A DNA stretch of 63,444 bases from Opitutaceae bacterium (GCA_003151515.1 PLXS01000015.1:1-63444), one strand, 5' to 3'. Positions 35,962-46,670 are shown, counted from the first letter of the stretch. A program made the numbers and translations. Notes: generated by a model not told the origin, from the sequence alone.

Positions 35962-37956
35962 ATGCATCGGGCACATGCCAATCTAGCGGCGATCCTCTCA
36001 TGCCTGGCAGCATACATGGTCGCATCGCCGGCGCCGGGCGTCGCGCAGTCCGCGGCCTCGGCGCAATCCCCGGCACCCAAGACATACCCGGATCTGCCGT
36101 CGGAAATCCCGGAGAGATTCGTGCCTGTCACGGCCGGACTCGACTACGTCCGCCGCAACGAGATGATTCCCATGCGCGACGGCGTGAGGCTGTACACGGC
36201 GATCCTCATCCCGAACGGCGCGAAGGAGGCGCCGATCGTCCTTGAGCGGACGCCTTACGACGCCTCGGGGATGGCCAGCTCGGAGCCCAGCACCCACATG
36301 GGAGGGGCCATCTCACGGCACAACGGCCCGACCGAGTGGGTGATCGAGGGCGGCTACATCCGCGTCTTCCAGGACGTGCGCGGCATGCACGGCTCGGAGG
36401 GCGATTACGTGATGAATCGCCCGATCCACGGGCCGCAGAATCCCACGCCGGTCGACCACGCCACGGACACCTACGACACCATCGACTGGCTCGTTAGGAA
36501 CGTCCCGCAGAGCAACGGCAGGGTCGGCATTCTCGGGGTTTCCTACGACGGCTTCCTGACGCTGATGGCGCTGGTTAACCCGCACCCGGCGCTCAAGGTC
36601 GCCGTGGCGATGGCCCCAATGGTCGACGGATGGAGGGGCGACGACTGGTTCCACAACGGCGCCTTTCGCCAGATGGGCATGAGCTACTACCTGGGGCAGG
36701 AGGCGACGCGCGCCTCCGGCGAGAAGTGGCTGGAGGGCCACTATGACAAGTACGACGAGTTCCTGGAGGGTGTGTCCGCCGGCGAGATCGGCCGCCGCCA
36801 CGGCCTCGAGCAGGTCGGCTTCTGGCGGAAGGTCCTGGCCCACCCGAGCTACGACTCGTTCTGGCGCGACCAGGCGGTGGACCGCGTGCTCGCGGCGCAG
36901 CCCCTCAAGGTCCCGGTCATGCTGGTGCACGGCCTCTGGGACCAGGAGGACATCTACGGCGCGCCCGCAGTGTACAGGGCGCTCAAGCCAAAGGACTCGG
37001 CCAACGACAAGGTGTTCCTCGTCCTCGGCCCCTGGCACCACGGCCAGGAGATGGGGGAGGGCAGCGGGCTCGGGGAGCTGCGGTTCGGCAGCGACACGTC
37101 CCTCTACTTCCGCCGAGAGATCATGCGCCCGTTCCTCGACCGGTACCTGAGGCCCGGCGCTTCGAAGGCCGACATCGCGCCGGTGACGGCGTATGAAACG
37201 GGCACCAACCGCTGGCGCCGGCTTCCCGCGTGGCCCGCCGCCGACGAGGCGGGCCGCGCTGTCCGGCCGACGCCCCTTTACATGCGGGCGGGCCTCGCGC
37301 TGAGCTTCCAATCGCCCGCGGCGGCCGATGCGCCTTTCGACGAGTACGTCTCCGATCCGGCCAAGCCGGTGCCCTTCATCGCGCGGCCCGTCCGGCCTGA
37401 CCAGGAGGTAGGGAACTTCAGCCGCTGGCGCCGTTGGCTTGCCGACGACCAAAGGGAGGCCTCGGGCAGGACGGACGTCCTTTCGTACGAGACGGGTGTG
37501 CTGGCGGCCCCGGTGAAGGTTAGCGGGGCACCCGTCGCGAACATCGTCGCCTCCACGAGCGGCACGGACTCCGACTGGGTCGTCAAGGTCATCGATGTCT
37601 ACCCCGACGAGGTCGCGGGCCAAGCCGAGATGGGCGGCTACCAGCTGATGGTCTCGGCGGACATCTTCCGGGGTCGCTACCGCGAGAGCCTCGAGACGGC
37701 CCACGCCCTCGAAAGCGGCAGGCCGCTCATGTTCCGCTTCGAGCTGCCCAACGCTAACCACGTCTTCCTGCCCGGCCACCGAATCATGGTGCAGATCCAG
37801 TCGAGCTGGTTCCCGCTCTACGATCGCAACCCACAGACCTTCGTCCCGAGCATCTTCTGGGCCCGGCCCGAGGACTACCAGAAGGCCACGCAGCGCGTCT
37901 ACCACACCGGGCAGCGGTCCAGTTTTGTTGAGCTGCCGCTAGCGCAGGGCCCCTAG
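35962..37956 (+). CDS. CocE/NonD family hydrolase, alpha-amino acid ester hydrolase type
   Basis: A 664-residue secreted serine hydrolase. Residues 1-29 are a signal peptide (PGVAQ). The alpha/beta fold carries Ser194 in GVSYDG, Asp327 in LWDQED, and His359/360 in GPWHHGQ. The Ser-Asp spacing of 133 and Asp-His spacing of about 32 match alpha-amino acid ester hydrolases, relatives of cocaine esterase and glutaryl acylases. A C-terminal jelly-roll follows from about 450. A GGAG site nine bases before the ATG supports this start. It could cleave dipeptide esters or act on beta-lactam side chains; the natural substrate is unknown. Confidence 0.92.
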   Translation: MHRAHANLAAILSCLAAYMVASPAPGVAQSAASAQSPAPKTYPDLPSEIPERFVPVTAGLDYVRRNEMIPMRDGVRLYTAILIPNGAKEAPIVLERTPYDASGMASSEPSTHMGGAISRHNGPTEWVIEGGYIRVFQDVRGMHGSEGDYVMNRPIHGPQNPTPVDHATDTYDTIDWLVRNVPQSNGRVGILGVSYDGFLTLMALVNPHPALKVAVAMAPMVDGWRGDDWFHNGAFRQMGMSYYLGQEATRASGEKWLEGHYDKYDEFLEGVSAGEIGRRHGLEQVGFWRKVLAHPSYDSFWRDQAVDRVLAAQPLKVPVMLVHGLWDQEDIYGAPAVYRALKPKDSANDKVFLVLGPWHHGQEMGEGSGLGELRFGSDTSLYFRREIMRPFLDRYLRPGASKADIAPVTAYETGTNRWRRLPAWPAADEAGRAVRPTPLYMRAGLALSFQSPAAADAPFDEYVSDPAKPVPFIARPVRPDQEVGNFSRWRRWLADDQREASGRTDVLSYETGVLAAPVKVSGAPVANIVASTSGTDSDWVVKVIDVYPDEVAGQAEMGGYQLMVSADIFRGRYRESLETAHALESGRPLMFRFELPNANHVFLPGHRIMVQIQSSWFPLYDRNPQTFVPSIFWARPEDYQKATQRVYHTGQRSSFVELPLAQGP

Positions 37957-37997
37957 GCTCCCGTGCGGGGGCGACCGGCGGCACGGAGACAATCCTC

Positions 37998-38375
37998 ATG
38001 GTGGAGGACGAGCCGTCGGTGCGCCTGCTCACGCGCTCGATCCTGCAGAGGCAGGGCTACAAGGTGCTGGCGGTCACGGACGCGGTGGAGGCCCTGAGGC
38101 TTTGGGATGCGCAGGGCGCAGGCGTCGACCTGCTCCTCACGGACCTGGTGATGCCCGGCGGCATGAGCGGCAAGGAGCTCGCCCGGGTCCTGCACGAGCG
38201 CCAGCCGGGCCTCAAGGTCGTCTTCGCCACCGGCTACAGCGTGGAATTCGGCGGACAGGATATCCGGCTGAAGGACGGCGAGAACTTCATCCAGAAGCCA
38301 TACTCGGTGGACAGCCTGCTGGAGATCGTCCGAAGAAACCTCGACGGGCCGCCGGGCCGCGCCGGGGGCCGGTAG
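37998..38375 (+). CDS. Orphan receiver domain, possible remnant of a hybrid kinase
   Basis: A 125-residue receiver with Asp49 in LLTDLVMPGG, FATGYS, and Lys in FIQKPYSV. The ATG lies inside the first beta strand: the in-frame codons before it read TGGTETIL, the linker that usually joins the ATPase domain of a hybrid histidine kinase to its C-terminal receiver. No start codon exists in frame between the hydrolase stop and this ATG. GGAG nine bases upstream would still allow translation of a slightly shortened receiver. It may therefore be a functional orphan regulator or the leftover 3' end of a lost kinase. It follows the hydrolase by 41 bases. Confidence 0.75.
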   Translation: MVEDEPSVRLLTRSILQRQGYKVLAVTDAVEALRLWDAQGAGVDLLLTDLVMPGGMSGKELARVLHERQPGLKVVFATGYSVEFGGQDIRLKDGENFIQKPYSVDSLLEIVRRNLDGPPGRAGGR

Positions 38376-38469
38376 GCCGGTTCGGGCGTGGCGCCCGGGC
38401 CCGCCCTCTCCGTCCTTGAGGCAGGCATGCTTTGGTGCGAGTTTCGAGCGGGACGGCTCCGCCAATCCC

Positions 38470-40656
38470 ATGAACCCACGCCCCACTGAGACATGCGCCC
38501 CCAGGCGCGCGGCGGCGGCCGCGGCCCTCTGTGCGGCGTTCCTCCTGCGGCCCTCCGCTGCGCCCGCGGCCGCGCCGTTCGCGAACGGCGCCGATGCCAG
38601 CTGGTACACGCAGATGGTGCACGACGCGGGCTACGTGTTCCGCACGCAGCAGGGGGTCCCCCAGCCGTGCCCCAACGTCCTGCAGGGCGTCGGGATCAAC
38701 GCCGTGCGGCTGCGCGTCTGGCTGAACCCCGCGGGCGGCTGGTGCGGGCAGTCCGACGTGGTCGCCAAGGCCCTTGCCGCGAACGCCCTCGGCCAGAGGG
38801 TCATGCTCGACTTCCATTTCAGCGACACGTGGGCGTCGGGCACCACCCAGGCCCCGCCGGCGGCCTGGCAGAACTACGACCTTGCACAGATGGAAACCGC
38901 CGTCGCCGGCGAGGTCACAAGCGTCCTCGGCGCCATCCAGCAGGCCGGCGGGTCGGTCTCCTGGGTGCAGCTCGGCAACGAGATCAACGACGGCATGCTC
39001 TTTCCCGTTGGCGAGGTGGGCGGCCAAGGCGACAGCAGCTTCGCCAACCTGGAGGGGCTCATCAATGCGGGCTACACGGCCGTCAAGGCAGCCTTCCCGG
39101 ACGCGCTGGTCGTCATCCACCTTTCGAACGGCGAGAACAAGGGCGACTTCGAGTGGTTCTTCGACAACCTCAAGGGGGCGGGCGGCCAGTTCGACGTCAT
39201 CGGGATGTCCGCCTATCCCTTTTGGGCGAATCTCTCCTGGCAGGACGAGGTGACCGAGGCGGCGACGACCCTGGCCGACATGCAGTCCCGCTACGGCGTC
39301 CCCACAATGGTCTGCGAGTGCGGCTACGCCGAGTCCGACCCCCAAGACTGCTATTCGTTCCTGTCCGCGCTCATCCCCGCGGCGAAGCAGGCGGGCGCCC
39401 TGGGCGTGTTCTACTGGGAGCCGGAATGCTACGGAAATTGGCCGTCGGCGGCCAACGGCGGGACCTACGCGATGGGGGCCTTTACGGCGAATGGCGAACC
39501 GTCGAAGGGAATGAACGCTTTCGCCGACTCCGGGGTGGCCCCGTACTTCGCGCCGCAACCGGCGCAGGTCACGGTCGCGAGCGGCTCCTCCGCGGTACTC
39601 TCCGCGCCCGCCAGCGCGTTTCCCTCGGCGGCCTACCAGTGGAGCCTGAACGGCTCTCCCATCGCCGGGGCCACCGGGCCCTCGCTGCTCGTGTCCGGCG
39701 CGACCCCGGCCGACGCGGGCACCTACGCCTGCACCGCGGCCAACTCCGCCGGCTCGGCGACGAGCGCCGGGATGGCGCTCGCGGTCGCCAGCACCCCGGA
39801 CCCCGGCCGGCTCACCAACATCTCGTGCCGCGCGCAGGTGGGGACGGGCGGCAACATCATCATCGCCGGCTTCGTGGTTGGCGGCTCGGGCACCTCGGGC
39901 GACCTGTCTGTCCTCATCCGCGGAACGGGCCCCACACTGGGGCAATCGCCCTACGATGTCCCGGCAGTGCTCCCCGACCCGCAGCTTGAGCTCTACAGAA
40001 GCAACATCGGGGGCACTTCGACGCTCCTGCAGACGGCGGGCGCCTGGGGCGGAAACGCCCTGATCGCGAGCACGGCGGCCTCGGTGGGCGCCTTCTCGTG
40101 GCCCCTGGCGAGCCTCGACTCGGCGATACTCGCGTCGCTGCCCCAGAGCGGCTACACGGCCCAGGTGGCCGGGAAGGGCGGCGACACGGGGGTCGCGCTG
40201 GTCGAGGTCTACGACGCGACGCCGGCCGGCACCTACACGCTTGCGTCGCCCAGGCTCACCAACCTCTCGGCCCGCGTGCAGGTGGGCACGGGCGCCAATG
40301 TGGTCTTCGCCGGATTCGTGATCGGGGGCACAACAGCCAAGACGGTGCTCATCCGCGCGTCGGGGCCCACCCTGGCGCTCGCCCCGTTCAACCTCACGGG
40401 CACGCTGCCCGACCCGCAGCTCACGCTCACCAACGTGGGCGTCACCCCGAACCTCGTGATGGCCATCAACAGCGGCTGGGGGGGCGATTCCCTGACGGCC
40501 TCGGTGGCGGCGTCGGTCGGCGCGTTCCCATGGGCCAGCTCCAGCGCAGACTGCGCCGTCCTTGTGACCCTGCCCCCCGGCAACTACACGGCGGGCGTCG
40601 CCGGCGCCGCCGGCGACTCGGGGTTATCGCTCGTCGAGGTCTACGAGGTTCCGTGA
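38470..40656 (+). CDS. Secreted GH53 endo-beta-1,4-galactanase with Ig and repeat domains
   Basis: A 728-residue secreted enzyme. A signal peptide (about 1-35) precedes a GH53 barrel (36-355) with acid/base Glu171 in QLGNEIND and nucleophile Glu283 in MVCECGYAE; it would cut the galactan side chains of pectin. An Ig-like domain (about 360-440, YQWSLNGSPIAGAT and DAGTYACTAANSAGSA) follows. The last ~290 residues are two copies of a ~130-residue domain, each starting RLTN(I/L)S and ending in ALVEVYD or SLVEVYE, a domain I associate with Opitutaceae secreted proteins; its role is unknown, perhaps surface attachment. Confidence 0.92.
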   Translation: MNPRPTETCAPRRAAAAAALCAAFLLRPSAAPAAAPFANGADASWYTQMVHDAGYVFRTQQGVPQPCPNVLQGVGINAVRLRVWLNPAGGWCGQSDVVAKALAANALGQRVMLDFHFSDTWASGTTQAPPAAWQNYDLAQMETAVAGEVTSVLGAIQQAGGSVSWVQLGNEINDGMLFPVGEVGGQGDSSFANLEGLINAGYTAVKAAFPDALVVIHLSNGENKGDFEWFFDNLKGAGGQFDVIGMSAYPFWANLSWQDEVTEAATTLADMQSRYGVPTMVCECGYAESDPQDCYSFLSALIPAAKQAGALGVFYWEPECYGNWPSAANGGTYAMGAFTANGEPSKGMNAFADSGVAPYFAPQPAQVTVASGSSAVLSAPASAFPSAAYQWSLNGSPIAGATGPSLLVSGATPADAGTYACTAANSAGSATSAGMALAVASTPDPGRLTNISCRAQVGTGGNIIIAGFVVGGSGTSGDLSVLIRGTGPTLGQSPYDVPAVLPDPQLELYRSNIGGTSTLLQTAGAWGGNALIASTAASVGAFSWPLASLDSAILASLPQSGYTAQVAGKGGDTGVALVEVYDATPAGTYTLASPRLTNLSARVQVGTGANVVFAGFVIGGTTAKTVLIRASGPTLALAPFNLTGTLPDPQLTLTNVGVTPNLVMAINSGWGGDSLTASVAASVGAFPWASSSADCAVLVTLPPGNYTAGVAGAAGDSGLSLVEVYEVP

Positions 40657-40776
40657 TCGCGGCCGCCGCCGCGCCCCCGACGCAGAGGCCATTCGTAAGA
40701 CGTTGGAGCGATGCGGGTTTCGCCAGCGGCGTAAATGGGGTTGCGGGGCGCACATTCACTTCGCTTAATTGCGAGC

Positions 40777-41961
40777 ATGGCAATCTTCTCCTCGGCTTCC
40801 GCGACTGCTGGCACAACGGCGGCGCGTCAGGAAACGACCAAGAGGGCGGGGGCGGACGTTCGCGCGGCGCAGGCGCTCGCGAAGCAGAAGTCGCTCGAGA
40901 GAAAAGCAAAGCGGGCCAAGATCAGCCTGGGAGAGCTCACGATGTTCACGCAGCAGCTTTCCTCGCTGCTCGTGGCGGGACTCCCGCTGGTGCAGTGCCT
41001 CGAGGCCCTCCAGGACCAGACCGAGGACCCGGTCTTTACGATCATCATCAGGGACGTCCGGCTGGATATCTCGCAAGGCAACTCGTTCTCATCTGCCGTA
41101 AAGAAGTTCCCGAGGGCGTTCCCGACGCTGTTCATCTCGATGGTCGAGGCGGGCGAGGCGAGCGGCGGCCTGGCCGAGATTTTGGGCAAGGTGGCGGGCT
41201 ACTTCGAGTCCACGGTCAAGTTGACCAAGAAGGTCAAGTCGGCCATGGCCTACCCGATAGGCGTCATCTCGCTCGCGATCGTGCTCGTCAACGTGCTGCT
41301 CATCTTCGTCATCCCGGTCTTCGCGGCCATGTTCAAGGACTTCGGCGCGAAGCTGCCCTTGCCGACCCAGATGCTGATCGACCTGAGCGAGTTCATGAAG
41401 CACTGGTTCTGGGCCGTGGGCCTGGGCGCCTACGCCGTCTACTGGCTGACCTCCAAGTTCATCGCCACGCCGAAGGGCCGGCGCATAAAGGACAAGGCGC
41501 TCGTGAGGGCGCCGATCTTCGGAAACCTGATCCACAAGATCGCCCTCTCGCGCTTCTGCAGGACCTACGCGACGCTCATCCGCTCGGGCGTGCCGATCCT
41601 GCGCACGCTCGAGATCACGGCGGCCGCGAGCGGCAAGGTGCAGGTCGAGGACGCCTGCGCGGAGATCGCCAAGCACGTGAGCCAGGGCGGCCAGGTCTCC
41701 GAGATCCTGGCGTCGAACGAGTTCTTCCCGCCCATGATGAAGCACATGGTGAAGGCGGGCGAGGCGACCGGCAACGTCGACGGGATGATGAACAAGATCG
41801 CCGACTTCTACGACGTCGAGTGCGACGCGACGGTGGCCGCCCTCACCTCGCTGATCGAGCCTTTGCTCATCGTGTTCCTCGGCATCATCGTCGGCGCGAT
41901 CGTGATGGCCATGTTCCTGCCGATCTTCCAGCTGGGCGCGGTCGCGGGCGGAATGGGCTGA
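40777..41961 (+). CDS. pilC: Type IV pilus / type II secretion platform protein (PilC/GspF)
   Basis: A 394-residue inner-membrane platform protein. After a charged N-terminal helix come two GspF/T2SSF repeats (about 60-185 and 265-385), each with the pattern SLLVAGLPLVQCLEAL or LIRSGVPILRTLEI followed later by MVEAGEASGGLAEIL or MVKAGEATGNVDGMM. Three membrane helices are visible. It would couple PilB rotation to pilin insertion. The ATG 40777 is chosen over an upstream in-frame start because the domain begins later and GCGAG precedes it. It is separated from pilB by the hydrolase and GH53 genes, so the pilus genes are not one operon. Confidence 0.92.
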   Translation: MAIFSSASATAGTTAARQETTKRAGADVRAAQALAKQKSLERKAKRAKISLGELTMFTQQLSSLLVAGLPLVQCLEALQDQTEDPVFTIIIRDVRLDISQGNSFSSAVKKFPRAFPTLFISMVEAGEASGGLAEILGKVAGYFESTVKLTKKVKSAMAYPIGVISLAIVLVNVLLIFVIPVFAAMFKDFGAKLPLPTQMLIDLSEFMKHWFWAVGLGAYAVYWLTSKFIATPKGRRIKDKALVRAPIFGNLIHKIALSRFCRTYATLIRSGVPILRTLEITAAASGKVQVEDACAEIAKHVSQGGQVSEILASNEFFPPMMKHMVKAGEATGNVDGMMNKIADFYDVECDATVAALTSLIEPLLIVFLGIIVGAIVMAMFLPIFQLGAVAGGMG

Positions 41962-42066
41962 CCGGCGCGGGATAGCCAATAGGGCGAATCCCCTAGGCCC
42001 TCCCAAGAGCCTTCTGTTGACTTGCCCGCGTCCAGGGCGAAGGCTCCCTTTTTCCGCGATCCCGAC

Positions 42067-43326
42067 ATGCCCTCCGTCCTCATCGTCGACGACCTAATCT
42101 CGATCCACGAGATGCTGGAGGCGGTCATCCAGCCGACGGGATTCTCGACGGCGTTTGCGACGGACGGCGAGAAGGCGCTGACGCGCTACAAGGCCGAGAA
42201 GTTCGACATGGTCCTCGCCGACATCGACATGAAGCCGATGGATGGGATCACGCTGCTCAAGCAGCTCAAGAAGTACGACCCGAGCTCGGTCACCATCATC
42301 ATGACGGCGTACGCGAGCACGGAGAGCGCCGTGCAGGCCCTCAAGTTCGGCGCCTTCGACTACCTGCAGAAGCCCTTCCGCGTCGACGAGCTTATCGCGA
42401 CCCTGAAGCGCGGGATCGAGTTCCGCGAGCTGCAGGCGCAGCGGGCGGCGATGACCTCCGGGGGCGCGACGATCAAGGCCGACGACATCGACGCGCGCCT
42501 GATAGGCAAGAGCGAGAAGCTCAAGAAGCTCATCCACCAGCTCAAGAAGCTCGCCGCGGTGCGCACGCCGGTCCTGCTGATCGGGGAGAACGGCACGGGC
42601 AAGGACTCCGTCGCCGAGATCCTTCACGGGGCGACGGGTGCGAGCCAGGCGCAATTCGTGCGCATCGACTGCTCCCTCAGCTCGGAGCAGAGCTTCAGGG
42701 ACGGCCTCCTCGGCAAGAACGGCGAGGGCGGCCCGTGGGTACGCGAGGCCAAGGGCGGGACCCTCTTCCTTCAGCACCTGCAGTGCCTGCAGATGCCGGT
42801 GCAGAAGGAGCTCGTGAGCGTGTTGCGAAACACGGCGCACGCGTTTCGTCTCGTCTGCTCAACGCCCGATGACCTCGAGAAGATGGTGGAGGAGGGCCGC
42901 TTCAACGACGAGCTGTTCTACCGGGTGGCCTCGCTGCCGGTGCAGATGCCGCCCCTGCGCGAGCGCAAGGAGGACATCCCGCTGCTCGTAAAGCATTTTA
43001 CGATCCGCGCTACCAACCCCATCATCGACACCAACCTGATCGAGTTCACGGACGACGCCATGGCGGTGCTGATGGCCTACCGCTGGCCCGGGAATCTGAC
43101 GGAAATGTTCCAGCTGATCACCAAGATAGCCTCGACCACCGAGACGCGCGTCATCACCTCGGCGCAGCTGCCCCTGCGCCTGCGCGAGCTCAAGGACTGG
43201 CCGCCGCTCGCGGACTTCATCGCAGGCCAAGAAAAGCAGTACATCGACCGGGTGCTCCAGGCCTCGCGCGGCGACAAGGCCGTCGCTGCCAAGGTGCTCG
43301 GGATCGACGCCTCGAGGCTCGGATAG
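42067..43326 (+). CDS. NtrC-like response regulator with degenerate AAA+ domain
   Basis: A 419-residue protein with REC, AAA+ and Fis-type layout. The receiver is intact: IVDD, Asp52 in [17 protein letters not shown], Lys in LQKPF. The AAA+ domain keeps Walker A GENGTGKD (173-180) and the arginine-finger region [10 protein letters not shown] and [11 protein letters not shown]. The Walker B Asp-Glu is replaced by Gln236-His237 (GGTLFLQHL), and the GAFTGA loop needed to touch sigma54 is missing. The C-terminal Fis helix-turn-helix stops in the recognition helix ([10 protein letters not shown]). It probably cannot activate sigma54 transcription and may act as a scaffold. It follows pilC by 105 bases. 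Confidence 0.9.
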   Translation: MPSVLIVDDLISIHEMLEAVIQPTGFSTAFATDGEKALTRYKAEKFDMVLADIDMKPMDGITLLKQLKKYDPSSVTIIMTAYASTESAVQALKFGAFDYLQKPFRVDELIATLKRGIEFRELQAQRAAMTSGGATIKADDIDARLIGKSEKLKKLIHQLKKLAAVRTPVLLIGENGTGKDSVAEILHGATGASQAQFVRIDCSLSSEQSFRDGLLGKNGEGGPWVREAKGGTLFLQHLQCLQMPVQKELVSVLRNTAHAFRLVCSTPDDLEKMVEEGRFNDELFYRVASLPVQMPPLRERKEDIPLLVKHFTIRATNPIIDTNLIEFTDDAMAVLMAYRWPGNLTEMFQLITKIASTTETRVITSAQLPLRLRELKDWPPLADFIAGQEKQYIDRVLQASRGDKAVAAKVLGIDASRLG

Positions 43327-43391
43327 ACCTATTTCCCTTGCGGCGGGTTTGGGCGGGCGCAACTGTCGAAGGAGTCCACGCGCCCCCGGAA

Positions 43392-46300
43392 ATGCCCAAA
43401 CGCAAAGACCTAGACTCCATCCTCATCATCGGGGCCGGCCCTATCGTAATCGGGCAGGGCTGCGAGTTTGACTATTCCGGGACGCAGGCGTGCAAGGCGT
43501 TGAAGGAGGAGGGGTTCCGCGTCATTCTCGTCAATTCGAACCCGGCCACGATCATGACCGATCCGGAGTTCGCGGACGTCACCTACATCGAGCCGCTGAC
43601 CGCCGCGATCCTCGAGAAGATCATCGAGGCGGAGAGGCCATCGGCGCTCCTGCCGACGCTGGGCGGCCAGACGGCGCTCAACCTCTCCATGGAGCTCAGC
43701 CAGCTGGGGATCCTCGACAGGTACGGAGTGGAGATGATCGGGGCCAAGCCCGAGGCCATCCGCAAGGGCGAGGACCGGGAGCTCTTCAAGCAGGCGATGG
43801 TGCGGATCGGCCTGGATGTGGCCAAGTCCGTGACGGTTCGCACATTGGACGAGGCAAGGCTCGCCGTGGACTCGATCGGCGTCTTCCCGCTCATCATCAG
43901 GCCGAGCTTCACCTTGGGCGGCCAGGGCGGCGGCATCGCGTACAACCGCGAGGAGTACGAGCTTATCGTCGCCAACGGGCTCGACATCTCGCCCGTCCAC
44001 GAGGTGCTGGTCGAGGAGTGCCTCCTCGGCTGGAAGGAATTCGAGATGGAGGTGATGCGCGACCACAAGGACCAGTGCGTCGTCATCTGCTCCATCGAGA
44101 ACTTTGACCCGATGGGGGTCCACACCGGCGATTCGATCACCGTGGCGCCGGCCATGACCCTCACGGACAAGGAGTACCAGGCGATGCGCGACGCCTCGTT
44201 CGCCGTCATCCGCGAGATCGGCGTGGAGACCGGAGGCTCCAACATCCAGTTCGCCGTGGACCCCGAGTCGGGCAGGATGATCGTGATCGAAATGAACCCG
44301 CGCGTGTCGCGCTCCTCGGCGCTCGCGTCAAAGGCGACAGGGTTCCCCATCGCGAAGATCGCGGCCAAGCTGGCCGTGGGGTACTCGCTTGACGAGCTGC
44401 GCAACGACATCACGCGACTGACGCCCGCGAGCTTCGAGCCCACGATCGACTACGTCGTGACCAAGGTGCCGCGCTTCACGTTCGAGAAGTTCCCCGGCGC
44501 GGAGCCGACGCTCACCTCGTCCATGAAGTCCGTTGGGGAGGCGATGGCGATCGGGCGCACCTTCAAGGAGTCGATCCAGAAGGCCCTTCGCTCCCTCGAG
44601 ATAGGGGCGCGCGGCTTCGGGGGCGGCGGCAGGCTTGGCGGGGCGGAGAGGCCCGACGAGGCGACCCTCAACACGATGCTCGGAACGCCGAACGCCGACA
44701 GGATCTTCTACATCCGCTACGCGCTCAAGGCGGGGTTCACGGTGGAGCGCATCCACGAGCTCACGCGCATCGACCCGTGGTTCTTGCACCAGCTGCGCGA
44801 GATCCACGAGATGGAGGACGCGCTCGCGGGATGCTCCCTGGCGTCGATCGGCACCGACGCGTTGCGCCGGGCGAAGCAGCACGGGTTCTCCGACGCGCAG
44901 CTCGCCCACCTGCTCGGCAGCGACCTCACGGCGGTGCGCGCCGAGAGGAAGGCGCGCGGCGTCGCGACCACGTTCCGGCTCGTGGACACCTGCGCGGCGG
45001 AATTCGAGGCGTTCACGCCCTACTACTACTCGAGCTACGGCGACGAGAACGAGATCATGCCCTCGACGAGGAGGAAGATCATGATCCTGGGCGGCGGCCC
45101 CAACCGCATAGGGCAGGGGATCGAGTTCGACTACTGCTGCGTGCACGCGAGCTTCGCGCTGCGCGAGATCGGGTTCGAGACCGTCATGGTCAACTCGAAC
45201 CCCGAGACTGTCTCGACCGACTACGACACGAGCGACCGGCTCTACTTCGAGCCGCTCACGCTCGAGGACGTCCTCGAGGTGTACCACCAGGAGGGATGCG
45301 AGGGGGCCATAGTCCAGTTCGGCGGGCAGACGCCGCTCAACCTGGCCGCCTCACTCAAGGCCCACGGGGTCAACATCATAGGGACATCGCCGGAGTCGAT
45401 CGAGATCGCCGAGGACCGCAAGCTCTTTGCCGCCGTGCTTGACAAGGTGGGGCTGCGCCAGCCCGCCAACCGCACGGCGATGAGCGAGGGCGAGGCCGAG
45501 ACCTTCGCCCTTGAGGTCGGCTACCCCGTGCTGCTTCGGCCTTCGTTCGTGCTGGGCGGCCGCGGCATGTTCGTCGTGTACGGCGAGGACGACCTGCGCG
45601 CCGTCGCGAGGCAGGTGTTCGAGGTCATGCCGGGCAAGCCCGTGCTCATCGACAAGTTCCTCGAGGACGCGATCGAGCTCGACGTGGACTGCCTGAGCGA
45701 CGGGACGACCAGCGTCATCGGCGGGATGCTCGAGCATATCGAGTACGCCGGGGTGCACTCCGGCGACGCCGCGATGGTCATGCCGCCGCACACGCTCGGG
45801 GCCGGGATGCTTGCGGAGGTGCGCGCGGCGACGCACGCCCTGGCTAGGGAGCTGCGGGTCGTGGGCCTCATGAACGTCCAGTTCGCGATCAAGGGCGGCG
45901 AGCTCTACGTGCTGGAGGTCAACCCGCGCGCGTCGCGCACCGTGCCCTTCGTTGCGAAGGCGACCGGCGTGCCGCTTGCGAAGCTGGCGGCGAAGGTGAT
46001 GGCCGGCAGGAAGCTCGCGGAGCTGGGCTTCACCCGGGAGGTGATCCCGCTGCACTGGAGCGTCAAGGAGACGGTCTTCCCGTTCGTGCGCTTCCCGGGA
46101 GCGACGATCGCGCTGGGGCCCGAGATGCGCTCGACCGGCGAGGTCATGGGCCTGGACGCCGACCGCGGCATCGCGTTTGCGAAGGCGCAGGCGGCGGCGA
46201 AGCCGGGGCTGCCCACGGCGGGCAACGTGTTCCTGAGCGTCAAGGACTCCGACAAGGCCCATGCGGTCGCAATCGGCCGGGCGCTCGTGGAGATGGGCTT

Positions 46301-46631
46301 CACGATCTACTCGACGAGCGGAACAGCGAAGACGCTCTCCGACAGCTCCGTCGCCGTGAAGCGCATCGCGAAGCTGAGCGAGGGGCGCCCGAACGCCGTC
46401 GACATGATCAAGAACGGCCAGATCCACATGGTCATCAACACGCCGGGTGGGCTGATCCCCAGGCGCGACGAGAACCTGATCCGGGCCGCGGTCTACGCCC
46501 ACAACATCTGCATCATGACGACCATCACGGCGGCGCAGGCCGCGGTCGACGGCATCAGGGCGATGAGGAGCAAGCCGATGGGGGTGCGCCCCATCCAGAG
46601 CTACAAGGGCAACGTCGCCACCCCACATTAG
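43392..46631 (+). CDS. carB: Carbamoyl-phosphate synthase large subunit
   Basis: A 1079-residue CarB, full length. Two homologous ATP-grasp halves are visible: [22 protein letters not shown] near the N-terminus and its repeat [20 protein letters not shown] about 550 residues later. A C-terminal MGS-like allosteric domain (about 930-1060) contains [13 protein letters not shown] and VINTPGG. It makes carbamoyl phosphate for arginine and pyrimidines, feeding ArgF. carA is not in the window. ATG 43392 gives the canonical [14 protein letters not shown] start. Confidence 0.98.
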   Translation: MPKRKDLDSILIIGAGPIVIGQGCEFDYSGTQACKALKEEGFRVILVNSNPATIMTDPEFADVTYIEPLTAAILEKIIEAERPSALLPTLGGQTALNLSMELSQLGILDRYGVEMIGAKPEAIRKGEDRELFKQAMVRIGLDVAKSVTVRTLDEARLAVDSIGVFPLIIRPSFTLGGQGGGIAYNREEYELIVANGLDISPVHEVLVEECLLGWKEFEMEVMRDHKDQCVVICSIENFDPMGVHTGDSITVAPAMTLTDKEYQAMRDASFAVIREIGVETGGSNIQFAVDPESGRMIVIEMNPRVSRSSALASKATGFPIAKIAAKLAVGYSLDELRNDITRLTPASFEPTIDYVVTKVPRFTFEKFPGAEPTLTSSMKSVGEAMAIGRTFKESIQKALRSLEIGARGFGGGGRLGGAERPDEATLNTMLGTPNADRIFYIRYALKAGFTVERIHELTRIDPWFLHQLREIHEMEDALAGCSLASIGTDALRRAKQHGFSDAQLAHLLGSDLTAVRAERKARGVATTFRLVDTCAAEFEAFTPYYYSSYGDENEIMPSTRRKIMILGGGPNRIGQGIEFDYCCVHASFALREIGFETVMVNSNPETVSTDYDTSDRLYFEPLTLEDVLEVYHQEGCEGAIVQFGGQTPLNLAASLKAHGVNIIGTSPESIEIAEDRKLFAAVLDKVGLRQPANRTAMSEGEAETFALEVGYPVLLRPSFVLGGRGMFVVYGEDDLRAVARQVFEVMPGKPVLIDKFLEDAIELDVDCLSDGTTSVIGGMLEHIEYAGVHSGDAAMVMPPHTLGAGMLAEVRAATHALARELRVVGLMNVQFAIKGGELYVLEVNPRASRTVPFVAKATGVPLAKLAAKVMAGRKLAELGFTREVIPLHWSVKETVFPFVRFPGATIALGPEMRSTGEVMGLDADRGIAFAKAQAAAKPGLPTAGNVFLSVKDSDKAHAVAIGRALVEMGFTIYSTSGTAKTLSDSSVAVKRIAKLSEGRPNAVDMIKNGQIHMVINTPGGLIPRRDENLIRAAVYAHNICIMTTITAAQAAVDGIRAMRSKPMGVRPIQSYKGNVATPH

Positions 46632-46643
46632 GCCGGGGCGTTT

Positions 46644-46670
46644 CCGGGTTTACAGCGGCCCGGGGTTTTG
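46644..46670 (+). terminator. Possible terminator after carB
   Basis: CCGGG (46644-46648) can pair with CCCGG (46659-46663) across a ten-base loop, followed by GGTTTTGTT. The stem is short, so this is tentative. Confidence 0.4.
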
